A DNA stretch of 11,793 nt, taken from NCBI GenBank assembly GCA_959604115.1, contig CAUHBW010000076.1, positions 1-11,793 of the forward strand, written 5' to 3'. The stretch is from an uncultured Bilophila sp. Lineage in GTDB: Bacteria > Desulfobacterota > Desulfovibrionia > Desulfovibrionales > Desulfovibrionaceae. Below, piece after piece: positions 6,504-11,793 of the stretch. The notes beneath the pieces were generated by a model. It did not search any database. It was not told the origin of the DNA and saw only the letters and a list, made by a program, of their open reading frames with translations. How positions within the stretch are numbered: position 1 is the first letter of the stretch; every line of letters starts with the position of its first letter. The translations under genes were made by a program, and so were the position numbers.

Positions 6504-7594
6504 TTTCGATGCTTGAGGAAGCGGATGTCCGTATCGGGGGCGATCGTCCCTGGGATATCCGGGTGCACAACGAAGACCTGTACAAACGGCTGCTCCGGGA
6601 AGGAACGATGGGGGTGGGGGAAGCCTACCTTGAGGGATGGTGGGACTGCGACCAGCTGGACGTGATGTTCTGCAAGGCCATCCGCGCCCATCTCGAAGAT
6701 CGGATACGGCACAATTTCCCCACGTTGCTGATCACGGCAAGCCAGTTGATCTTCAACCTGCAAAGCGTGGGCCGGGCCACGATGGTCGCCGAACAGCATT
6801 ATAATACGGACAACGCCATGTTCGCCCGCATGCTCGGACCCACCATGAACTACAGCTGCGGCTACTGGAAGGATGCCGACACGCTGGACGAGGCCGAGAA
6901 CGACAAGATGGAACTCATCTGTCAGAAGCTCGGACTGAAGGCGGGAATGACCGTTCTGGACATCGGCTGCGGATGGGGCGGGCTTTCTCTGTATATGGCG
7001 CAGCACTACGGCGTGAAGGTGACCGGCGTGACCGTTTCCACGGAACAGTTGGCGTACGCTCGGGAGCACGACGCCGAGCATGCCGTCAACTGGCTGTTGC
7101 AGGATTACCGGTCGATGGAGGGGCGATTCGATCGCATCGTGTCCGTGGGCATGTTCGAACACGTCGGGCGGAAGAATTACGGGGTGTTCATGGAGAAAAC
7201 CAAGGAATTGCTGGACCCGTCGGGGTTGTTTCTGCTGCACACCATCGGCAGCAACAAACAGAAGGCGGGGACGGATCCCTGGATCAACAAATATATTTTC
7301 CCCAACGGGATGCTTCCTTCGCCGATCTGCATCGCCAAGGCCATCACCGGACGGTACGTCATGGAAGACTGGCACAACTTCGGCGCCGACTACGACAAGA
7401 CGCTCATGGCATGGCATCGGCACTTCGAGGACGGCTACGCCGAGGGCGCGTTCCAATGCAGCCAGCGCGTGCACCGCATGTACCGCTACTATCTGTTGAG
7501 CTGCGCGGGCGCTTTTCGGGCCCGAGATATTCAGCTCTGGCAGATAGTCCTGAGTCCGCAAGGAGTGGAAGGCGGTTACTGCTGCAAGCGATAA
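6482..7594 (+). CDS. cfa: Cyclopropane-fatty-acyl-phospholipid synthase
   Basis: 370 residues, close to the 382 of E. coli Cfa, and similar along its whole length. The enzyme moves a methylene from S-adenosylmethionine onto the cis double bond of acyl chains in membrane phospholipids, typically hardening the membrane against acid and other stress. The lipid-binding N-terminal domain (about 1-105) includes VGEAYLEGWWDCDQLD. The SAM motif I VLDIGCGWGGL is at 158-168. Bicarbonate-pocket and catalytic residues seen by alignment from memory are C126 (NYSCGYW), E226 (MFEHVG), H253 (LLHTIG), Y304 (GADYDK) and C341 in SCAGAFRARDIQLWQ. ATG 6482 is chosen because an in-frame TAG lies at 6476-6478 and GAAGGA (6467-6472) is nine bases upstream. 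It is convergent with alr, with 32 bases between. Confidence 0.97.
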   Translation: MDAKKMVISMLEEADVRIGGDRPWDIRVHNEDLYKRLLREGTMGVGEAYLEGWWDCDQLDVMFCKAIRAHLEDRIRHNFPTLLITASQLIFNLQSVGRATMVAEQHYNTDNAMFARMLGPTMNYSCGYWKDADTLDEAENDKMELICQKLGLKAGMTVLDIGCGWGGLSLYMAQHYGVKVTGVTVSTEQLAYAREHDAEHAVNWLLQDYRSMEGRFDRIVSVGMFEHVGRKNYGVFMEKTKELLDPSGLFLLHTIGSNKQKAGTDPWINKYIFPNGMLPSPICIAKAITGRYVMEDWHNFGADYDKTLMAWHRHFEDGYAEGAFQCSQRVHRMYRYYLLSCAGAFRARDIQLWQIVLSPQGVEGGYCCKR

Positions 7595-7626
7595 GGATGG
7601 ACGCGTCCTGCGGCGCGCTCCTTTCC

Positions 7627-8778
7627 TCAGCGCAGTTTGCTGTATTCGCTGAATTTCTTTTCGCTGACACGCCGGTTGCGTCCGAGCGCGCAGAACACTT
7701 CATACGAAATGGTCCCCCACCATTCGGCGAGTTCCTCCGGCCTGATGGTCTGCGGTCCGGGGCCGCCCAGCAGGTAGGCCGTGTCGCCGGGGACGACGCC
7801 CGGAATGTCGGTGACGTCGACGATGCACATCTGCATACACACCCTTCCGAGAATGGGAGCGCGTTGCCCCCGGATCTGTACGGAGCCGCGCATGGACAGG
7901 GAACGAGGGTATCCGTCGGCGTACCCGGCGCCGACGACCGCCACCCGGATGTCCCGGGGGGCCGTGTAGAGGCAGCCGTAGCTGACCGTGGCCCCCTTGT
8001 CCACGCCGTGCACGGAAAGCACGGGGGCGGCCATTTCCATTACCGGAAGGAGCCCCATGCCGAGCTTGGCCCTGTCCGTGCCGTGCAAAGGATTTCCGCC
8101 GTACAGCGTGACGCCGGGACGGGCCAGATCGCCGACATAGCTGGGCCAGCAGAGCAGCCCCGGGGAATTGGTGAGCGACGTCTTGATGTCGGGGAAGACT
8201 GCCTTCATGCTCTCAGCGGCGTCATGGAACCTGCGGGCCTGTTCGTGGGTAAACGCGTCCAGCGACGGCGTGTCCGAAGCGGCGAGATGCGACATGACCA
8301 GCACGGGCCGCACTTCCTTAAGGGTCCGCAGGTAGTCGGCAAGCTCGGCCGCCTCGCCGACCCGAAATCCCAGACGGGACATGCCCGTATCGAATTTGAT
8401 GGCGATGGACAGCGGCGTAAGCCTGCCCGCCAGATGGCTTTGCACCAGAATCCGCTCAAGGCTTTCCTGATTGTGCACCAGAGGCGTGATGTCATAGTTC
8501 GCCGCCAGTGCCGTGTCCTCGTCGCGGGCCAGTCCCATCAAGGCGAGCAGGAAGGCCGTGTGCCCTTCCTGCCTGAGCAATGCACCCTCCCCTACCGACC
8601 CAACCGCCATATGCCTGATGCCCTCCTCCGCCAGAACGCGGGCGACGGCGAGCACGCCGTGCCCGTAGGCGTCGGCCTTGATGACCGGCATGAGGGACGG
8701 ATGCCGCGCCAGCAGGGTTTTGAGATTGTGGCGCAGGTTTTCCAGATGGACGGTGATCAGGGCGCTGCTCAGAAACAT
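7627..8778 (-). CDS. alr: Alanine racemase
   Basis: A PLP-dependent cytoplasmic enzyme that interconverts L- and D-alanine for peptidoglycan. From the ATG at 8778 it is 383 residues, a standard length. The PLP lysine is K34 in VIKADAYGHG. The second catalytic base is Y267 in VSYGCLYTAPRD, supplied across the dimer. Other family blocks are FDTGMSRLGF, MSHLAASD, LTNSPG, ARPGVTLYGGNP, GAGYADGYPR and GRVCMQM. A GTG four codons upstream (8790) would give 387 residues, but it has no ribosome site, whereas the GGAG at 8785-8788 (minus strand) is six bases before ATG 8778 and decides the start. It is convergent with cfa and divergent from lptD. One oddity: after GRVCM, where many relatives have Asp, this protein has Gln. 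Confidence 0.96.
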   Translation of the reverse strand: MFLSSALITVHLENLRHNLKTLLARHPSLMPVIKADAYGHGVLAVARVLAEEGIRHMAVGSVGEGALLRQEGHTAFLLALMGLARDEDTALAANYDITPLVHNQESLERILVQSHLAGRLTPLSIAIKFDTGMSRLGFRVGEAAELADYLRTLKEVRPVLVMSHLAASDTPSLDAFTHEQARRFHDAAESMKAVFPDIKTSLTNSPGLLCWPSYVGDLARPGVTLYGGNPLHGTDRAKLGMGLLPVMEMAAPVLSVHGVDKGATVSYGCLYTAPRDIRVAVVGAGYADGYPRSLSMRGSVQIRGQRAPILGRVCMQMCIVDVTDIPGVVPGDTAYLLGGPGPQTIRPEELAEWWGTISYEVFCALGRNRRVSEKKFSEYSKLR

Positions 8779-8909
8779 TGGGGACTCCACGAGCGTATGT
8801 TGCCGTTGGAAGAAAAGGGGATGCGCTGAGGGGAAAGCCGCAGGAGCGCAGAAAAGTTGCTCATTTCACATCTCATGGAAATTGCAGTTGAAAAAGGAGA
8901 CGTTGCGTT

Positions 8910-8940
8910 CACTCTCCCCCGCCGGGACCGAAGGAGAGTG
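8910..8940 (+). promoter_or_regulatory. Hairpin with alternative pairing and downstream T8 run
   Basis: CACTCTCC (8910-8917) pairs perfectly with GGAGAGTG (8933-8940). The same CTCTCC can instead pair with GGAGA at 8896-8900, so two exclusive folds are possible. Eight Ts follow at 8952-8959, eleven bases after the stem, which is too far for a standard terminator unless a weaker CCGGG/CCCG stem contributes. It could be an attenuator-like element or an mRNA leader fold. Confidence 0.35.
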
Positions 8941-9130
8941 ATGCCCGAGGGTTTTTTTTGTTTGGAAAATGGGCTAGGGTGCATCCGCGTGATTCGTGTA
9001 CGGAATGTCCTGTTCCGCAGAGCCGCAAAGGCCGGAACGCCATGGCGGAAGACATTCCTTCCAAGCCGCGCTCAGTAACCGGGTTGTGCCGAACAAAAGA
9101 AAACGTTGCTGCGGAGTTATCCCTAGACCA

Positions 9131-9150
9131 GCTCCTGTCGGAGCATTTTT
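9131..9150 (+). terminator. Small intrinsic-terminator-like hairpin just upstream of lptD
   Basis: GCTCC (9131-9135), loop TGTC, GGAGC (9140-9144), then A and TTTTT (9146-9150). The stem is short (5 bp) but GC-rich with a tetraloop and an immediate U tract. It sits 39 bases before the GTG at 9190, so it either ends a leader RNA or attenuates lptD transcription. Confidence 0.5.
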
Positions 9151-9189
9151 ATAGTGCGTCCGAACGTCGGATGCAACAGGAAGTTTATC

Positions 9190-11610
9190 GTGCCCATGCT
9201 TGCCCTCATGCCTCACGGAAGATTCTCGCTGCTGACAAAAACCTTCCTTGCGCCCGTCGTCCTGCTGGCGTTGTTTCTCTGTTCGCCGGATCTCGCCCGC
9301 GCCGCCGCGGACGTGCTCACCATGCCCTCGGAGGACGCCGAGGAAATTTCATGGAATCTTGAGGCCGACAAGCTGGTTACCTTGAGCGACAACACCATCG
9401 TCGAAGCCGAGGGCGGTGTCGTCCTCCAGCGCGGTGATGATATTCTGAAAGCCGATTTCGCCCGGTATTACGCTTCGACGAACTGGGTCTATCTGAAAGG
9501 CAACGTGTTCGTCCGCATGGGCAAGGACGACATCCATTCCGACGAAGCCGAATTCGATCTGCATTCCAAAACGGGCTGGCTCACCAACGGCAACGTCTTC
9601 ATGGAAGGGCCGCACATTTATTTCAGCGGTTCGCGGATCATCAAGCACTGGGGCGATCGCTACACCTTCAACAAGGCCAAGGTGACGGCGTGCGACGGCC
9701 CCAACCCAGCGTGGTCCATGAACGCGGAGCAGGCCGTCGTGGAAATCGACGGCTACGCGCAGCTGTTCCACTCCACCTTCGACATCAAGAAGACGGGCGT
9801 ATTCTACAGCCCCTTCATGGTGTTGCCGGCAAAGACGACCCGCCAGTCCGGCCTGTTGCCTCCCGACTACGGCATCAGCGACAAGCGCGGCTTCTACTAT
9901 ACGCAGCCGTACTTCTGGGCCATCGACGAAAGCCACGACATGACCGTCTACGGCGGCTGGATGACGAAAGTCGGACCGTCGCTGAGTCTGGAATACCGGG
10001 CGAATGAATTTACCGATCAGAAGACATGGCTCGCCGCGACCGGCATTTACGATAAGGACAACGTTTCGATCCCCGGAACCAGCCGAGTGGACGAGAACAC
10101 GAGCTCCCTGCGTACGAATCACGATCGGTACTGGCTGCGCGGGATGGCCGACGGCTTTCTCGGCGCGTCCACATGGCGGTATCGTTCCAACATCGACTAC
10201 GTCTCGGATCAGGATTTCCTGCGCGAATTCAATCAGGGGCCCATGGGCTTCAAGCAGTCCCGCGACAACCTGTTCAATATGTTCGGGCGCGATCTGCAGG
10301 AAGACGACCAGAACCGCGTGAGCGCCGCGCTGGTGAGCAACGACTGGCAGCGTGTCGGCGTGGTGGCCAGCATGCGGTATGAGCAGGATCCTTCGCTCGG
10401 ACACGGGAACCGGGCGCACAGTCAGGACGAACTCGTCCAACGCCTTCCCCAGCTGGACATGTTCCTGTACAAGGGCCGGATCGTGCCGCAGCTTCCTTTG
10501 GAACTCGAGGCGCAGTTCCAGTCCGGCTACATGTACCGCGCCTCGGGAACCACCGGCTGGCGTTCGGAGATTTATCCCAAGCTGTCCCTGCCGCTGGATT
10601 TGGGCTTTGGTTCCGTCATCGGCACCGTCGGCCTCCGGCAAACGTATTACGACACGGATCGCAAGGAACATACCAGCCCCCGGTCCATGTATGTGGACAA
10701 TTCGGGAACGCCCCGCCAGACCGGCGAAGCCCGTACGATGGTTGACATGGATATCCAGGGCTATACGGAGGCCAGCCGTATTTGGCAGCTCGACGACGAG
10801 AACAGCATCCCCTTGAAGCCCGAAAACGCCGGGAAACAGGTCTGGACGGCAATACGCCATGAGATTCAGCCGCGCATCCGTTATTCCCGTACCCCTCGGG
10901 TCGATCAGGAAAAGAACCCGTTCTACGTCACGGACGACCGTATTCTGCCGACCAACGAGCTGACCTACTCCATCACCAATATTTTGACGCGAAAGGGGTC
11001 CGTCGTTTCGGTAACGGGAGAGGGCGACAAGCAGGAGGCCACCCGTTCCACAATGTATCAGGATCTGATACGCTGGCGTATCGAAAGCGGCTATGACTTT
11101 GAGGAAGCGAATCGCAACCAGTATCTGGACGAGTACGAGCGCAGGCCGTTCATGGATGTCCTGTCGGACTTTGAAGTCTATCCGTGGCCCTGGATCGGGT
11201 ATCACGGCAAGACCTACGTGTCCTTGTACGACGGCGAAATTACGCGCCATGACCATGACATCAACCTGCGCTACAAGGACAGACTGTCGTGGTACACGGG
11301 TATGAGTTTCCGTGACAAATATTACGACTATCGGCGAAAGTTCCAGTATGAGAACTGGAACAACGTGCAGCTTACGTCAAACCTGCGGCTGCTGCACAAC
11401 GACCTGACGGTCAACCTGACGCCCGAATGGTCAATCCGTTTTGACGATTACCGTGATATGCGCAAAGGCGGCTCGATGGGCAAGACGTATGATCAGAGCA
11501 TCGATCTCACGTATTCGGCGCAGTGCTACCGCATCATAGGCCGGTACCGGTATGACGGATACGACAAGAGCTATTCCATCATGGTGGAACTTCCCGGCAT
11601 CTTTGACTGA
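9190..11610 (+). CDS. lptD: LPS-assembly outer-membrane protein LptD
   Basis: 806 residues from the GTG at 9190. LptD is the outer-membrane barrel that, with the lipoprotein LptE, inserts lipopolysaccharide into the outer leaflet. A signal peptide is clear (basic RFSLLTK, hydrophobic FLAPVVLLALFL, cleavage near ARA-AA). An OstA/LptA-like beta-jellyroll follows (about residues 50-210). Then comes the LptD barrel (about 215-806), opening with the family block FYSPFMVLPAKTTRQSGLLP and PYFWAIDESHDMTVYGGWM. The C-terminus ends in a beta strand (SIMVELPGIFD). GTG 9190 is preferred because AGGAAG (9178-9183) is six bases away. ATG 9196 (12 bases) and GTG 9154 are alternatives. The mature protein has only two cysteines (codons 9691 and 11524). 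It is divergent from alr. Confidence 0.95.
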   Translation: MPMLALMPHGRFSLLTKTFLAPVVLLALFLCSPDLARAAADVLTMPSEDAEEISWNLEADKLVTLSDNTIVEAEGGVVLQRGDDILKADFARYYASTNWVYLKGNVFVRMGKDDIHSDEAEFDLHSKTGWLTNGNVFMEGPHIYFSGSRIIKHWGDRYTFNKAKVTACDGPNPAWSMNAEQAVVEIDGYAQLFHSTFDIKKTGVFYSPFMVLPAKTTRQSGLLPPDYGISDKRGFYYTQPYFWAIDESHDMTVYGGWMTKVGPSLSLEYRANEFTDQKTWLAATGIYDKDNVSIPGTSRVDENTSSLRTNHDRYWLRGMADGFLGASTWRYRSNIDYVSDQDFLREFNQGPMGFKQSRDNLFNMFGRDLQEDDQNRVSAALVSNDWQRVGVVASMRYEQDPSLGHGNRAHSQDELVQRLPQLDMFLYKGRIVPQLPLELEAQFQSGYMYRASGTTGWRSEIYPKLSLPLDLGFGSVIGTVGLRQTYYDTDRKEHTSPRSMYVDNSGTPRQTGEARTMVDMDIQGYTEASRIWQLDDENSIPLKPENAGKQVWTAIRHEIQPRIRYSRTPRVDQEKNPFYVTDDRILPTNELTYSITNILTRKGSVVSVTGEGDKQEATRSTMYQDLIRWRIESGYDFEEANRNQYLDEYERRPFMDVLSDFEVYPWPWIGYHGKTYVSLYDGEITRHDHDINLRYKDRLSWYTGMSFRDKYYDYRRKFQYENWNNVQLTSNLRLLHNDLTVNLTPEWSIRFDDYRDMRKGGSMGKTYDQSIDLTYSAQCYRIIGRYRYDGYDKSYSIMVELPGIFD

Positions 11611-11642
11611 TTCCGGTGAAATCGGTAAATCGAAAATAGCTG

Positions 11643-11671
11643 TTGACATCCGAACCAAGAACCTATAGAAG
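11643..11671 (+). promoter_or_regulatory. Sigma-70 promoter of tRNA-Ser
   Basis: A perfect -35 box TTGACA (11643-11648) lies 57 bases before the tRNA. The -10 is either TATAGA (11664-11669, 15-bp spacer) or TAGAAG (11666-11671, 17-bp spacer). No terminator separates lptD (stop at 11610) from this promoter, so some read-through is possible. Confidence 0.65.
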
Positions 11672-11705
11672 ATTCAACGGAACGACGCGGTAAGCGTTGT
11701 CCTAC

Positions 11706-11793
11706 GGAGAGGTGGCCGAGACGGCCGAAGGCGCTCGCCTGCTAAGCGGGTATACGGGTAACACTGTATCGAGGGTTCGAATCCCTCCCTCTC
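11706..11793 (+). tRNA. tRNA-Ser (anticodon GCT), 3' end cut by window edge
   Basis: The 5' acceptor GGAGAGG (11706-11712) pairs with CCTCTC at 11788-11793; the last pairing base, the discriminator and any CCA lie outside. The anticodon stem CTCGC/GCGGG holds the loop CTGCTAA with anticodon GCT at 11741-11743, reading AGC and AGU serine codons. The long variable arm (11751-11770) is the class II mark of tRNA-Ser. The T arm is GAGGG-TTCGAAT-CCCTC (11771-11787). Confidence 0.95.

Larger units (their letters stand above)
8779..9189. other. Divergent alr-lptD intergenic region, structured lptD leader
   Basis: About 410 bases without a recognised gene. It holds the hairpin at 8910-8940, an eight-T run (8952-8959), the 10-bp palindrome CGCCATGGCG, and the terminator-like hairpin at 9131-9150. 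TATAGT at 9150-9155 could be a -10 box but has no good -35 partner. Short open frames at 8941-9078 and from ATG 9042 exist, but nothing in them is recognisable. Confidence 0.5.

Noticed and set aside
7599..7608. GGACGCGTCC palindrome between cfa and alr as a bidirectional terminator
   Set aside because: There is no loop space and no T run on either side, so it is not a convincing terminator.
9010..9100. Possible c-di-GMP (GEMM-I) riboswitch before lptD, from CGCAAAGGCC and ACCGGGTTG
   Set aside because: The spacing between the two blocks is about twice that of the class, and the CAAAC receptor and GAAA tetraloop are absent.
8958..9362. Plus-strand frame with internal ATG at 9042 running into the lptD signal peptide region
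   Set aside because: It overlaps lptD out of frame by over 150 bases, becomes Arg-rich in the overlap, and has no recognised family and only a weak ribosome site at distance 11.
9349..11256. Minus-strand open frame of 635 codons opposite lptD
   Set aside because: Although long, the plus strand carries an unmistakable LptD, and the antisense frame has no family motif or ribosome site.

Overview
The window is G+C-rich bacterial chromosome. The family-level look of the proteins (a stand-alone PAS sigma-54 activator, an LptD with a single Cys pair, the general codon style) suggests a Desulfovibrio/Bilophila-like member of the Desulfovibrionales. That placement is inference from memory of family sequences, not a search. 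No phage, insertion sequence or CRISPR array is visible.

Left part (1-1083): the C-terminal portion of a dienelactone-hydrolase-like alpha/beta hydrolase runs in from the left edge. It is followed by a strong hairpin and then a decayed, internally deleted MFS efflux gene (729-983). The N-terminus of the MFS gene is still readable, but a TGA sits where relatives appear to carry Trp.

Central module (1084-5870): a sigma-54 enhancer-binding activator (minus strand, PAS-AAA+-Fis HTH) is divergent from a two-gene plus-strand operon. The operon encodes an ESS/GltS-type sodium symporter homologue and a YtcJ-type metal-dependent amidohydrolase. The divergent intergenic region holds a near-consensus -24/-12 promoter aimed at the operon, plus a set of TAGGACA-type half sites and an imperfect dyad at enhancer distance. 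Read together, this is a self-contained, inducible uptake-and-hydrolysis module for an unidentified, probably amide- or N-acyl-type anionic substrate. A terminator at 5894-5940 closes the operon.

The 5871-6481 spacer carries no recognisable gene. It has a CATATGC inverted repeat, two very short ORFs with good Shine-Dalgarno sequences, and a 14-bp perfect palindrome. The second short ORF starts inside that palindrome and overlaps the cfa start.

Right part (6482-11793): cyclopropane-fatty-acyl-phospholipid synthase (cfa, plus) converges on alanine racemase (alr, minus). Divergent from alr is lptD (plus), preceded by a structured leader of about 400 bp that includes a small intrinsic-terminator-like hairpin ending 39 bp before the start chosen here. 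These three genes all serve the cell envelope: membrane lipid modification, D-Ala for peptidoglycan, and LPS export. A tRNA-Ser(GCT) gene, with its own consensus -35 box, is cut by the right edge two bases before its encoded body ends.
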